Shown: positions 41,660-50,993 of the stretch, piece after piece | How positions within the stretch are numbered: position 1 is the first letter of the stretch | Layout: each line of letters begins with the position of its first letter | Assembly: GCF_000770305.1 (NCBI RefSeq) | Contig: NZ_JNVB01000002.1 | Span: 1-64,000, forward strand | Direction: 5' to 3' | Source: Erwinia oleae | GTDB lineage: Bacteria > Pseudomonadota > Gammaproteobacteria > Enterobacterales > Enterobacteriaceae | DNA: 64,000 bases | Notes under the pieces: generated by a model | Database searches by the model: none | Told to the model about the DNA's origin: nothing | What the model saw: the letters and a program-made list of their open reading frames with translations, nothing else | Position numbers and translations under genes: made by a program

Positions 41660-42075
41660 CCTTTGGAAAATGAGTTTAGAAATGTGTTACTTAACGCAGA
41701 GGCGCGCAAAATAATATTATTATTATGAAAGTCATTGATGTGATGAAATGGTCTTCAGGAAGAGAAATTATACAATTTAATCTTGTGGTCAGTTTTTATT
41801 CCCCCTGCTTTCTGAGTGGTCGGGTTTAAAAGCATATTTCGTGATAAAACGAATTCCTGGAGTGAAACAGCTATATTTTTCTAAAACGTACGACATATAA
41901 TTGGCGTAAACTAATGATAAAAATTCCAGATTTAAGTCATAATACTGTATTTTTATCATAAATTTCTTGCTTTGTATTATACTCAAGGGATAGAGTTTAC
42001 CATAAAGTAAATGCATAATTTATATGCATCGCACATGGACGTTCAGGCTTTAATAATTGGATTTTAAAGGTTACT
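41660..42075. other. AT-rich gene-free stretch before the acyltransferase gene
   Basis: About 415 bases, markedly AT-rich. The only open frame (minus, 41789-42016) has no recognisable product or ribosome site. It holds a Pho-box-like repeat at 41934-41951 and a TATACT at 41978-41983 that could serve as a -10 for the gene at 42076. Confidence 0.6.
41934..41951 (+). promoter_or_regulatory. Pho-box-like direct repeat
   Basis: AAGTCAT-AATA-CTGTATT compares with the PhoB consensus CTGTCAT-AWAW-CTGTCAT: 10 of 14 repeat positions match, with an AT-rich 4-base spacer and 11-bp phase. It lies about 125 bases before the acyltransferase start. Spacing to the -10 at 41978 is longer than usual, so this is only a candidate. 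Confidence 0.35.
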
Positions 42076-43782
42076 ATGGACAGTATTGAACGAATTATCA
42101 TGGAGTTTTTTCCAAATAAATCCATTCCATCTTTGTTAAAGAAGTTTATCAAGTGGATAGTGGGGGAGGATAAGTTAGCCTCTGCACTAGAAAGCATCGC
42201 TGATAAAAGAGGCATTGAATGGACGGAAGACGTTGCGGATCAGCTGGGTTTACGTGCAGAAACGCACTTTAGTGATTATGATAATATTCCTGCTCAGGGA
42301 CCGACAATCGTTTTTTCCAATCATCCTACCGTTCTTGATGGCTTGATGGTGATTAATACCGTTTCTCAGGTAAGGAAAGATATAAAGATTGTCGCGAATC
42401 ATGTTCTGACGCTGTTATTTCCACAGGTGAAAGACATCGCCATCGGCATAAGAAATATGCAGGGAAAGATGAGTCATAAACAGCTTAAGGAGATGAACGA
42501 TCACCTTGCGCAGAATGGCGTGTTAATTATATTCCCTGCGGGTAAACTTGCCGGTCTTACGTTATTTGGCCTGCGTGAGGCGCCGTGGCAGGAGGGATTT
42601 CTTCGCCTTGCAGTAAAATATAATGCGGCTCTGGTTCCGGTTCATATTCAGGGGAGAAACAGTTTTTTTTATTATCTGGCTGCGGCCATCTGGCGTCCAC
42701 TCTCTAATCTCATGCTTTGCCGTGAATGCCTGAAGCATAAAGGAAAAACGCGAAGAATAAAAATATCCAGGCAGATAAACATTTCCGGAATGGATAAAAA
42801 CACATATAAAGCAGTCGTTGATGACTGCAAAAAACATCTGATTAACGTCGGTCCAGGCAAGCCAGGTGTTCTTCCCCAATCTCCACCCATCGCCAGGCCT
42901 GAAGAGAGGTCTTTGTTGCATAACGCGCTAAACAAGTGCGAGATTTTACGAACAAATAGCGATGGGAAAGTGCTCTTTCTTTATCACTATCGAGGCGAAA
43001 TTTATTCACCGATACTTAATGAGCTGGGGCGATTAAGAGAAATATGTTTTCGGGCTATTGGGGCGGGAACCGGTGAAAAGCGTGATAATGATATCTATGA
43101 CAGAGAATATTATCATGTCATTTTGTGGGATCCTCATCATCTGGAAATTGCGGGCGCTTACCGTTTGATCCCTGCCGGAAAGCAGATTGACAGGCGTGGT
43201 GTGGAAGGACTTTACAGTCATCATCTATTTCATTACAACGAGATGTGTTTGCCACAAATTCGTCAAAGCGTTGAGATTGGCCGGGGATTTATCCAGCGAC
43301 AGTATCAACGAACTAACGCGCTGGATATATTGTGGAAAGGGATTTTTTATTTCATTAATACCCAGACTGATTGTAAGTATCTGCTGGGCGTATTAACTAT
43401 TCCGGGTAACTACCCCCGAAAAGCGCAACAGCTGATCGTGGGATTTTATCAGCTTTATTTCTCTGTAGACAAAGACGCGTGCTGTTTAACTCAGCCCTAT
43501 CTCGTATCGGACATTACTGTTAGCGATTATTTTGCAGGCGAAGATTTCGAAAAAGACTGGAAGAAACTGCTCAGCCACTTAAAAGAACTGAATTGTGAGC
43601 TGCCGTGGCCTTATAAACAAGCGGCGAAGTGGTATAAACCAGGTGGATCAAAACTATATTGTTTTGTTGAAGACAAAAGCTTTAATTCCATTGCCGGACT
43701 GAATTGTTGTGAAGTAGAGAAGCTTAAAAATATGTATCACATGCATTATTTAAGCAGGCCGCAGACCGATGTTGAGAAGTGA
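42076..43782 (+). CDS. olsF: Two-domain acyltransferase, candidate OlsF (ornithine lipid synthesis)
   Basis: 568 residues. N-terminal half is PlsC-like: FSNHPTVLDG holds the HX4D catalytic pair (His83, Asp88) and IIFPAGKLAG (151-160) replaces the usual FPEGT block. C-terminal half (about 285-500) resembles OlsB/hemolysin-type N-acyltransferases: LGRLREICFRAIGAGTGEKR, then HVILWDPHHLEIAGAYRLIP. This fusion is the architecture of OlsF of Serratia, which N- and O-acylates ornithine. No signal peptide. AAAGG lies five bases from the ATG. AT-richer than flanking genes, so probably acquired. Product identity is inference. Confidence 0.7.
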   Translation: MDSIERIIMEFFPNKSIPSLLKKFIKWIVGEDKLASALESIADKRGIEWTEDVADQLGLRAETHFSDYDNIPAQGPTIVFSNHPTVLDGLMVINTVSQVRKDIKIVANHVLTLLFPQVKDIAIGIRNMQGKMSHKQLKEMNDHLAQNGVLIIFPAGKLAGLTLFGLREAPWQEGFLRLAVKYNAALVPVHIQGRNSFFYYLAAAIWRPLSNLMLCRECLKHKGKTRRIKISRQINISGMDKNTYKAVVDDCKKHLINVGPGKPGVLPQSPPIARPEERSLLHNALNKCEILRTNSDGKVLFLYHYRGEIYSPILNELGRLREICFRAIGAGTGEKRDNDIYDREYYHVILWDPHHLEIAGAYRLIPAGKQIDRRGVEGLYSHHLFHYNEMCLPQIRQSVEIGRGFIQRQYQRTNALDILWKGIFYFINTQTDCKYLLGVLTIPGNYPRKAQQLIVGFYQLYFSVDKDACCLTQPYLVSDITVSDYFAGEDFEKDWKKLLSHLKELNCELPWPYKQAAKWYKPGGSKLYCFVEDKSFNSIAGLNCCEVEKLKNMYHMHYLSRPQTDVEK

Positions 43783-43873
43783 TAATTTAAAGCTGAGGGT
43801 AACCTGCTTTCTGAAACAGCAGGCCGATGCCTGACGAACATGTCTTCCGGGTTTGGTTCATTTGGATCTTTTA

Positions 43874-44839
43874 ATGAAATTTATCGGTAAAAAAATTTTC
43901 CTCTTTGTTGGTGCTCTGCATCTGATGAGCTGTAATGATCCTGAGTCGCAATATCTTTCAGGGTATTCCCACGCCGATTTTATCTATCTGTCCCATGCTG
44001 CTTCCGAAAAGGTGGAAGCGCTACTGGTCAGTAAGGGCGAACGGGTAGAAAAGGGCCAGCCGTTGGTAAAGATGGAAGGTTACACTTCACAAAATGCGTT
44101 GCGCATTGCGGAAAAGAATTATCAGGCTGAAAAGGCGCTGTTAACTAATCTGGAATCGGGAGAACGTCCCGATGAGTTAAGTATTATTTATGCGCAACTC
44201 GAACGTGCGCGTTCTGCTGCAAGGCTGGCAAAAAACCACCTTGAGCGCTATCAAAAGCTTTACGCCACTAAGGTGATTTCAGCCGCTGAACTGGAAAACG
44301 CACAAGAAGATCTGACGCAGAAAAAATCTCACGTTGATGAGCTGTCCAGGCAGTTAAAGGTTAAGCAGCTTCCCTCCCGACAGTCACAAATTGATAATCA
44401 GTCAGCGCGTGTTGAGTCCGCCAGATTGCAATGGGACAAAGCCGTTTGGGATAGTGAGCAAAGCATGATTGTTGCGCCCGTTGGCGCGCGCGTGCATGAC
44501 ATTATCTATCGCCAGGGTGAACGTGCCGCCGCCGGACAGCCTGTTATCAGTTTGCTGCCGCCTGAAAATATTAAAATACGCATTTATATTCCTGAAAAGA
44601 GGCTGGCCACTGTTCAGGTGGGAATGAAGGTGAGAATCTGGCTTGACGGCAGAGAAGAACCGGTGTCAGGACACATTAATTATATTAACCCTCAGGCCGA
44701 GTACTCTCCGCCGGTTATTTACAGCACGCATCGACGCGAAAAATTGATATTTATGGCTGAAGCCGTTCCTGACAAAGCGCAGGCGCAATACATAAATATT
44801 GGTCAGCCGGCGAGGGTGGAGATTGTTTCCAATGAGTGA
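43874..44839 (+). CDS. HlyD-family membrane fusion protein, lipoprotein type
   Basis: 321 residues from ATG 43874 (an upstream TTG is possible). The N terminus ends in an apparent lipobox LMSC (Cys20), so it is likely lipid-anchored. Biotinyl-lipoyl half-motifs flank a coiled-coil hairpin (about 75-175, Glu/Lys/Ala-rich), followed by IVAPVGARVHDIIYRQGERAAAG and a beta-barrel domain. It would link the ABC pump to an outer-membrane channel such as TolC; none is encoded here. Resembles YbhG. Its stop overlaps the ATPase start. Confidence 0.82.
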   Translation: MKFIGKKIFLFVGALHLMSCNDPESQYLSGYSHADFIYLSHAASEKVEALLVSKGERVEKGQPLVKMEGYTSQNALRIAEKNYQAEKALLTNLESGERPDELSIIYAQLERARSAARLAKNHLERYQKLYATKVISAAELENAQEDLTQKKSHVDELSRQLKVKQLPSRQSQIDNQSARVESARLQWDKAVWDSEQSMIVAPVGARVHDIIYRQGERAAAGQPVISLLPPENIKIRIYIPEKRLATVQVGMKVRIWLDGREEPVSGHINYINPQAEYSPPVIYSTHRREKLIFMAEAVPDKAQAQYINIGQPARVEIVSNE

Positions 44840-45743
44840 GTTATGCATTGACGTAAACAATCTCAATAAATATTTCGGAAAAAATCACGTCGTAAAAGAT
44901 TTTTCGCTGCAAGTGGCTAAAGGGGAAATATATGGTTTCCTTGGCCCCAACGGCAGCGGTAAAACCACCTCAATACGCATGATGTGCGGCCTGATTACGC
45001 CTGACTCGGGTGAAGGGCGATGCCTGGGCATGGACATTTTTACGCAGCGAGAGAGAATTAAAAGGCGTATTGGTTATATGACCCAGCACTTTTCAATGTG
45101 GGGCAATCTTACCATACGCGAAAATCTGATGTTTATGGCCCGTCTGCATGGTCTGGAAGCGCGTAAGCAATGTGTGGAGCAGACGCTTGACGAGATGGGG
45201 CTGGCTTCCCGTCAGCACCAGCAGGCCAACATGCTCTCTGGTGGCTGGAAACAGAGGATGGCGCTGGCTGCCTGTATGCTGCATAAGCCTTCGCTGCTGT
45301 TTCTGGATGAGCCAACCGCGGGCGTCGATCCAAAGGCGCGAAGAGAGTTCTGGCAAACGTTGCATCACCTGTCTGCCGAGGGAATGTCCATTCTGGTTAG
45401 TACGCACTATATGGATGAAGCCGAGCGATGTCATAAATTGGCTTATCTCTCTTACGGCAATTTGTTAGCCAGCGGTACGATTTCGTCGATTATTAAGGCG
45501 CAAAACCTCACCACCATACAAATACGCGGCCGTTTCCTGACGGCCATCGAAAACAGATTGCAGAAAATTCCGGGCGTTGAGCAGACCGTTATATTTGGCA
45601 ACTCGCTTTATGCAACGTCTGGTGAAAGAGAGAAATTAAAGGAAATCATCGCGCAGATTGTCTCTGCTGAATACGAGGTAAGTGAAGTAGATACCAACCT
45701 GGAAGATGCCTTTACCTGGCTAATGAAAAATAATGGTGATTAA
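44832..45743 (+). CDS. ABC exporter ATPase (CcmA/YbhF type)
   Basis: 303 residues from ATG 44832, overlapping the preceding stop by 8 bases. Walker A GPNGSGKTT (38-46), signature LSGGWKQRMALAA, Walker B LLFLDEPTAGVDP, and H-loop STHYMDEAE. A C-terminal extension of about 80 residues is usual for ABC-2 partners. Unlike YbhF it has a single nucleotide-binding domain, so it must dimerise. Its stop overlaps the permease start. Confidence 0.9.
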   Translation: MSELCIDVNNLNKYFGKNHVVKDFSLQVAKGEIYGFLGPNGSGKTTSIRMMCGLITPDSGEGRCLGMDIFTQRERIKRRIGYMTQHFSMWGNLTIRENLMFMARLHGLEARKQCVEQTLDEMGLASRQHQQANMLSGGWKQRMALAACMLHKPSLLFLDEPTAGVDPKARREFWQTLHHLSAEGMSILVSTHYMDEAERCHKLAYLSYGNLLASGTISSIIKAQNLTTIQIRGRFLTAIENRLQKIPGVEQTVIFGNSLYATSGEREKLKEIIAQIVSAEYEVSEVDTNLEDAFTWLMKNNGD

Positions 45744-46875
45744 AGGGATGTTTAATTTTTCGTTTATGCGCTGGCTGGGCGTGGTGATTAAGGAAATGCA
45801 CGAACTACGCCGCGACAAAGTCAGTGTGGCAATGGTTTTCCTGACACCGCTTTTTCAGCTGGTCATTCTGGGTTACGCGGTAAATATGGATGCACGAAAT
45901 ATCCCCACCGCTTTGCTGAATTATGACTCCGGCCATCTGAGCCAGGTTTTTGTCGCCGCGGCGCAAAATACAGACTATTTTTCTATGCGTCCGGTCGCCA
46001 GTGAAGCGGAAGCACGAGAACTTTTTGTTAAGGGCGACGTGATATTCACCGTGACGATACCGGCAGGCTTTACCCGAAAAATCCTGCGGGGAGAGAAGCC
46101 TCAGCTGCTGGTTGAGGGGGATGCCATCGATCCGATGACCATTGGAAACGCGCTGAGCGCCATTGCTCAATCTTCGAAAACCATGCTTAACGGCGATCTC
46201 CCTCCCGCTTTAAAAGGTGCGGCGGGGAAAGATGTTTTCGATCTGATTATTCACCGTAAATTCAATCCGGAAGGGATTACGCAATACAATACTATCCCGG
46301 GTATTATCGGTTCGATACTGAGCACCACCCTGATTTTGATGACGGCACTGGCTATTACGCGTGAACGTGAAAATGGCGCGATGGAAAACTTACTGATTTC
46401 ACCGGTAACGGGTTTTGAAGTCATAGTGGGTAAAATTACGCCGTTTGTGCTTATCGGGCTTTTTCAATCCCTGCTGATCCTTTTCTGTTCCGTGGTCATG
46501 TTTGGCATTCCCTTAGCGGGCAGCGTTTTCTTGCTGTTGACCATCCTGATTATTTACATCTTTCTTTGTCTGTCCATTGGCATCAGTATTTCAAGCGTTG
46601 CGCAAAATCAGCTTCAGGCGTTGCAGATGTCCTCGTTCTACTTTATTCCTTCTGTCATGCTTTCCGGTTTTATCAGCCCCTTTATCAGCATGCCCGCCTG
46701 GGCACAAATAATAGGGTCGTGCCTGCCGCTCACCTATTTTATCCGGCTGATTAAAGGCGTTATGTTGAAAGGCTATACGCTGGCGGAACTTCTTCCCGAC
46801 CTTTTGCCGATGTGTGCTATCGCGGTGGTGGTGATATTTATTGGTTTAAAAACCTATCGCAAGACGCTTGACTGA
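45733..46875 (+). CDS. ABC-2 type transporter permease (YbhS/YbhR type)
   Basis: 380 residues: a membrane segment near residue 35, a large periplasmic domain (about 50-180), then five further segments, with the ABC-2 hallmark ITRERENGAMENLLISPVTGFEVIVGK near 215 to 240. A homodimer would complete the exporter. Substrate unknown; YbhGFSR exports drugs and cations in E. coli. A single permease contrasts with the two of YbhSR. Last gene before rph. Confidence 0.9.
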   Translation: MVIKGMFNFSFMRWLGVVIKEMHELRRDKVSVAMVFLTPLFQLVILGYAVNMDARNIPTALLNYDSGHLSQVFVAAAQNTDYFSMRPVASEAEARELFVKGDVIFTVTIPAGFTRKILRGEKPQLLVEGDAIDPMTIGNALSAIAQSSKTMLNGDLPPALKGAAGKDVFDLIIHRKFNPEGITQYNTIPGIIGSILSTTLILMTALAITRERENGAMENLLISPVTGFEVIVGKITPFVLIGLFQSLLILFCSVVMFGIPLAGSVFLLLTILIIYIFLCLSIGISISSVAQNQLQALQMSSFYFIPSVMLSGFISPFISMPAWAQIIGSCLPLTYFIRLIKGVMLKGYTLAELLPDLLPMCAIAVVVIFIGLKTYRKTLD

Positions 46876-46950
46876 GTTACTGCCTGCAACGCAATCCTGT
46901 GCCAGACTTCAATCACCAGGGCTGGCATAGGCATTCGACGACGAAATCCG

Positions 46951-46956
46951 TATAAT
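46951..46956 (+). promoter_or_regulatory. rph -10 element
   Basis: A perfect TATAAT, 38 bases before the rph start, within a 118-base gap. No good -35 at 16-18 bases was seen. It keeps rph-pyrE under its own promoter despite the insertion upstream. Confidence 0.5.
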
Positions 46957-46993
46957 GCGCAGCCAATCATGATTTGCTAGCCGGAGAGAAACC

Positions 46994-47710
46994 ATGCGTC
47001 CAGCAGGCCGAAGCGCGCAACAGGTGCGTCCCGTTAAACTGACTCGTCACTACACTAAACACGCCGAAGGCGCCGTTCTGGTTGAATTTGGCGATACTAA
47101 AGTGCTGTGTACCGCCACCATCGAAGAGGGCGTTCCGCGTTTTCTGAAAGGGCAGGGCCAGGGATGGGTGACCGCAGAATACGGCATGCTGCCGCGCGCC
47201 ACACACAGCCGCAACGCGCGTGAAGCCGCTAAAGGCAAGCAGGGCGGCAGAACGCTGGAAATTCAGCGTCTGATTGCCCGTTCCCTGCGTGCGGCCCTCG
47301 ATCTCAAGGCGTTGGGCGAATTTACGATTACGCTCGATTGCGACGTGCTTCAGGCCGACGGCGGCACCCGTACCGCGTCTATCACCGGTGCCTGCGTTGC
47401 GCTGGCAGATGCGCTTAATCATCTGGTTTCTGTCGGTAAACTTAAAGCCAGTCCGATGAAAGGCATGGTGGCGGCGGTTTCCGTTGGCATCGTTAACGGT
47501 GAAGCGCTCTGCGATCTTGAGTACGTTGAGGATTCCGCCGCCGAAACAGATATGAACGTCGTGATGACCGAAGACGGGCGAATGATTGAAGTGCAGGGAA
47601 CGGCCGAGGGCGAGCCGTTCAGCCATGATGAGCTGCTTAACCTGCTGTCCCTCGCGCGAGGCGGTATTGATACGCTGATCGCGGCGCAGAAGGCCGCATT
47701 GCAAAACTGA
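46994..47710 (+). CDS. rph: Ribonuclease PH
   Basis: Phosphate-dependent 3'-5' exonuclease trimming tRNA precursors. 238 residues, the full wild-type length; E. coli K-12 carries a frameshift near the end that reduces pyrE expression, absent here. [17 protein letters not shown]-like block ([12 protein letters not shown]), [19 protein letters not shown] and [17 protein letters not shown] are present. Co-transcribed with pyrE through an attenuator. Confidence 0.97.
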   Translation: MRPAGRSAQQVRPVKLTRHYTKHAEGAVLVEFGDTKVLCTATIEEGVPRFLKGQGQGWVTAEYGMLPRATHSRNAREAAKGKQGGRTLEIQRLIARSLRAALDLKALGEFTITLDCDVLQADGGTRTASITGACVALADALNHLVSVGKLKASPMKGMVAAVSVGIVNGEALCDLEYVEDSAAETDMNVVMTEDGRMIEVQGTAEGEPFSHDELLNLLSLARGGIDTLIAAQKAALQN

Positions 47711-47717
47711 TGTTACC

Positions 47718-47742
47718 AGGCGACTTATGAGTCGCCTTTTTT
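47718..47742 (+). terminator. pyrE attenuator
   Basis: AGGCGACT (47718-47725) and AGTCGCCT (47730-47737) form a perfect 8-bp stem with a TATG loop, then six T residues. It starts 8 bases after the rph stop. In E. coli, coupled translation of rph reaching this hairpin at low UTP prevents termination, so pyrE is induced by pyrimidine shortage. Confidence 0.93.
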
Positions 47743-47762
47743 ATGAATGTGAGGAGCGAGAG

Positions 47763-48404
47763 ATGAAAGCCTGGCAGCGCCAATTTATTGAATTCGCCAT
47801 TAACAAGCAGGTGCTGAAGTTTGGTGAGTTCACGTTGAAATCAGGGCGTAAAAGCCCCTATTTTTTCAATGCGGGCCTGTTTAACACCGGTCGCGATCTG
47901 GCTTTGCTGGGGCGTTTTTACGCGCAGGCGCTGGTTGATTCCGGCATTGACTTCGATTTGATCTTTGGGCCTGCTTATAAAGGCATTCCTATTGCCACCA
48001 CCACGGCCGTGGCGTTGGCCGATCATCACGACCGCGATGTCCCTTACTGTTTTAACCGTAAAGAGGCAAAAACACATGGTGAAGGCGGTACGCTGGTTGG
48101 CAGCACGCTCAGGGGACGCATCATGCTGGTTGATGATGTGATTACCGCGGGCACCGCGATCCGCGAGTCAATGGAAATTATTACGGCGAACAATGCCTCG
48201 CTGGCCGGCGTGCTGATTTCGTTAGATCGCCAGGAGCGTGGGCGTGGCGAGATGTCCGCTATTCAGGAAGTCGAACGTGATTATCACTGTAAGGTGATCT
48301 CGATCATTACCCTCAATGAGCTGATTGCCTATCTGGAGGAGAAGCCTGAACTGGCAGATCATCTGGCTTCGGTGCGCCATTATCGTCAAACGTATGGCAT
48401 CTGA
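47763..48404 (+). CDS. pyrE: Orotate phosphoribosyltransferase
   Basis: Pyrimidine synthesis: orotate plus PRPP gives OMP. 213 residues (E. coli 213) from ATG 47763 behind [27 protein letters not shown], then the PRPP motif [13 protein letters not shown]. The longer frame from 47727 crosses the attenuator and is not used. Confidence 0.98.
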   Translation: MKAWQRQFIEFAINKQVLKFGEFTLKSGRKSPYFFNAGLFNTGRDLALLGRFYAQALVDSGIDFDLIFGPAYKGIPIATTTAVALADHHDRDVPYCFNRKEAKTHGEGGTLVGSTLRGRIMLVDDVITAGTAIRESMEIITANNASLAGVLISLDRQERGRGEMSAIQEVERDYHCKVISIITLNELIAYLEEKPELADHLASVRHYRQTYGI

Positions 48405-48441
48405 TTATCAGGCGGGCCGGCCACTGCTGGCCCGTAACGCG

Positions 48442-49038
48442 TTATACCAACTGTGAAGCGAGTAGCGGCCAGCGGGTATCGAAGTCTACCGTTGGCCGGT
48501 AGCGAAATCCTGAACGTACAAAGCGGGAAAGCATACCTTCACAGAAAGCCAATAGCTGGCTCGCCAGCAGCGTTTCGTCAGTGGTAAAGCCTTCGCCTTC
48601 GCGCATGACTTTTTCACGAAGTACCTGGCGTAGCTGCACTTCAATACGCTCAAACAGCTGATTGATGCGGCTTTGCAGGCGGTCCTGTTCAAACATCAGC
48701 GCGTGGCCGGTCAGAATACGGGTCAGGCCTGGATTACGTTCGCCAAATCCAAGAATGAGTTGAATAATTAAACGCAGCCGCGGCAACGTCTCTTTTTCAT
48801 CCTTTAAGATCAGATTGATGCGGGTAATCAGGCTGTCTTCGATAAATTCGATCAGGCTGTCAAACATCCGCGTTTTGCTGGGAAAGTGTCGATACAGTGC
48901 TGCTTCAGAGACGCCCACGCTGGCTGCAAGCTTGGCTGTGGTAATACGCTGGCTTCCATCGCTGGATTCCAGCATCTGCGCCAGCGCTTGCAGTATTTCT
49001 TCGCGACGATTCCTTTTCGCACTCTTTTTTTCTGCCAT
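48442..49038 (-). CDS. slmA: Nucleoid occlusion factor SlmA
   Basis: TetR-fold protein that binds chromosomal SBS sites and inhibits FtsZ over the nucleoid. 198 residues (E. coli 198) from ATG 49038. [23 protein letters not shown] near residue 40. An ATG upstream gives extra residues without similarity. It is not a metabolic repressor despite the fold. Convergent with pyrE. Confidence 0.97.
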   Translation of the reverse strand: MAEKKSAKRNRREEILQALAQMLESSDGSQRITTAKLAASVGVSEAALYRHFPSKTRMFDSLIEFIEDSLITRINLILKDEKETLPRLRLIIQLILGFGERNPGLTRILTGHALMFEQDRLQSRINQLFERIEVQLRQVLREKVMREGEGFTTDETLLASQLLAFCEGMLSRFVRSGFRYRPTVDFDTRWPLLASQLV

Positions 49039-49157
49039 GTCCTGTAAAACCCCTGAAATATCACCTTGAACGGCAAATAGCCATGCAACATCCGCGAGCA
49101 GAGCGCTCACGGCGGAAAAAAGACAAGTTAATTGCTACAGGCGCGGAAAATAAACGG

Positions 49158-49616
49158 CTACTGGCGTCCTGAATGCCCGAAACCGCCTTCACCGCGAACG
49201 CTGGTATCAAAGGTCTCAACCACGTTGAAGTCAGCCTGTACAACCGGGACAAACACCATCTGCGCGATGCGCTCGCCCGGTTCGATAGTAAAGGCGTCCT
49301 GACTCCGGTTCCAGACCGAAACCATCAGCTGGCCCTGATAGTCAGAGTCAATCAATCCAACCAGATTACCCAGAACCACACCGTGCTTATGACCTAAACC
49401 GGAACGCGGTAAAATGACCGCTGCTAACTGCGGATCGCCGATATGTATCGCCAGCCCTGTAGGAATAAGCGTGGTCGCACCCGCTGCCAGAGAAACAGCC
49501 TCATCAAGGCATGCACGCAGATCGAGGCCCGCAGAACCGGTGGTGGCATAGGTTGGTAGCGGGAAGTCTTTCCCCACACGCGGATCTAAAATCTTAACGT
49601 CGATTTTTGTCGTCAT
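49158..49616 (-). CDS. dut: dUTP diphosphatase
   Basis: Homotrimer hydrolysing dUTP to dUMP, preventing uracil in DNA. 152 residues. All motifs: [39 protein letters not shown] and the C-terminal arm [10 protein letters not shown]. Its start overlaps the end of coaBC by 23 bases, as in E. coli, implying translational coupling. Confidence 0.98.
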   Translation of the reverse strand: MTTKIDVKILDPRVGKDFPLPTYATTGSAGLDLRACLDEAVSLAAGATTLIPTGLAIHIGDPQLAAVILPRSGLGHKHGVVLGNLVGLIDSDYQGQLMVSVWNRSQDAFTIEPGERIAQMVFVPVVQADFNVVETFDTSVRGEGGFGHSGRQ

Positions 49617-50805
49617 AACGGCTGATTATCTCGTTCAGTAAAGTTTGGCCAAGGAGCGACTTGTCGCTGAGCGGCAAGGCTTTGTCTCCATTCTGCCAAA
49701 AAAGATGCAGGGCATTGGTATCACTGTTGAACCCCTGCCCGGCTTTTGAAACATCGTTAGCGCAAATTAAATCCAGATTTTTTCGTAGTCGTTTTTGTTG
49801 CGCGTATTCTTCCACATTCTGGGTTTCGGCGGCAAATCCGACCACATAGGGCCGTCCTTCCGTTTTAGTTGCCACACCGGCAACGATATCCGGGTTTTTT
49901 ACCATCTTAAGGGTGATTTCATCACCCTGTTTTTTAATTTTTTCCGACGCAATCTCTTCCGCGCGGTAATCCGCTACCGCTGCCGTACCAATAAAAATCT
50001 GCTGTTGAGCGACGTCCGACATGACTGCTGACTGCATTTCCAGCGCGGTGGTGACGTCAACGCGTTTAACTCCCGGCGGCGTGCTCAAGGTTACCGGCCC
50101 ACTCACCAGCGTGACGTTGGCGCCCCGCTTTGCGGCGGCGGCGGCAATAGCGAAACCCATCTTGCCTGAGCTGTGATTGCTGATGAAACGCACCGGGTCG
50201 AGCGCTTCGCGCGTTGGCCCGGCGGTGATCATAATATTCAGATGTTGCAGATCGGTTACGGGGGAAGACCACTTAACCGCCTCGTCGACAATGGCCAGCG
50301 GATCCAGCATACGGCCTGGCCCGACGTCGCCGCAGGCCTGGCTGCCGCTATCGGGCCCCCAGATAAGTACGCCGCGGTCAGCCAGCACCTGTAAATTGTG
50401 CTGCGTTGGCCGTGCGCGATACATTTGTTGATTCATGGCCGGGACAACGGCAATGGGCGCGGGCGTTGCCAGGCAGACGGTGGTCAGCAGGTCATTCGCC
50501 ATGCCGACTGCGACCCGCGCGATCACATCAGCGGTGGCGGGAGCGAGAATGACTAAATCAGCCCATTTGCCCAGTTCAATGTGGCCCATAGCGGCTTCGG
50601 CCGCCGGGTCGAGCAGATCGTCAGAAACCGGATAGCCCGAGACCGCCTGAAGGCTGAGCGGCGTAATAAACGCTTTCGCCGCCTCGGTCACCACAACGCG
50701 AACGTCCGCGCCGCGATCGCGCAATCGTCTGACCAGTTCAGGTGTTTTATAGGCCGCAATGCCGCCGCTTACACCTAAAACGATGTGTTTACCGGTTAAT
50801 CCCAT
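49594..50805 (-). CDS. coaBC: Bifunctional phosphopantothenoylcysteine decarboxylase/synthase CoaBC (Dfp)
   Basis: Two steps of coenzyme A synthesis. 403 residues (E. coli 406). CoaC flavoprotein domain (1-190) with [11 protein letters not shown] (active His), PAMNQQMY and [13 protein letters not shown] (active Cys flap). CoaB domain (190-403) with [25 protein letters not shown] and [20 protein letters not shown] 50805 fits the family better than the ATG just upstream. Divergent from radC. Confidence 0.97.
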   Translation of the reverse strand: MGLTGKHIVLGVSGGIAAYKTPELVRRLRDRGADVRVVVTEAAKAFITPLSLQAVSGYPVSDDLLDPAAEAAMGHIELGKWADLVILAPATADVIARVAVGMANDLLTTVCLATPAPIAVVPAMNQQMYRARPTQHNLQVLADRGVLIWGPDSGSQACGDVGPGRMLDPLAIVDEAVKWSSPVTDLQHLNIMITAGPTREALDPVRFISNHSSGKMGFAIAAAAAKRGANVTLVSGPVTLSTPPGVKRVDVTTALEMQSAVMSDVAQQQIFIGTAAVADYRAEEIASEKIKKQGDEITLKMVKNPDIVAGVATKTEGRPYVVGFAAETQNVEEYAQQKRLRKNLDLICANDVSKAGQGFNSDTNALHLFWQNGDKALPLSDKSLLGQTLLNEIISRYDDKNRR

Positions 50806-50993
50806 CATGCTGTTTCCGCCCGTGAAGTCCGCCTGACGCGGCGACTTTCGCTCTGAAAAAAACTATTTTACCACACTCCTGAGCCTGCCTTTTAGCACGA
50901 GGTTGTCTTTGCGAGCCAGCTCGACATGCAGTAATGTATCTCTTGATGACTACTGTATATAATGCCATGATTTTTACCTTCCAGGAAGGAGCG

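Noticed and set aside
41789-42016. 75-codon minus-strand frame in the AT-rich gap before the acyltransferase
   Set aside because: No recognisable product, no good ribosome site, and AT-rich DNA gives such frames readily. Kept only as a remote possibility.
43803-43823. Hairpin between the acyltransferase gene and the adaptor gene as a terminator
   Set aside because: CCTGC/GCAGG pairs only with a bulge, and no T run follows; not enough to separate the transcripts.
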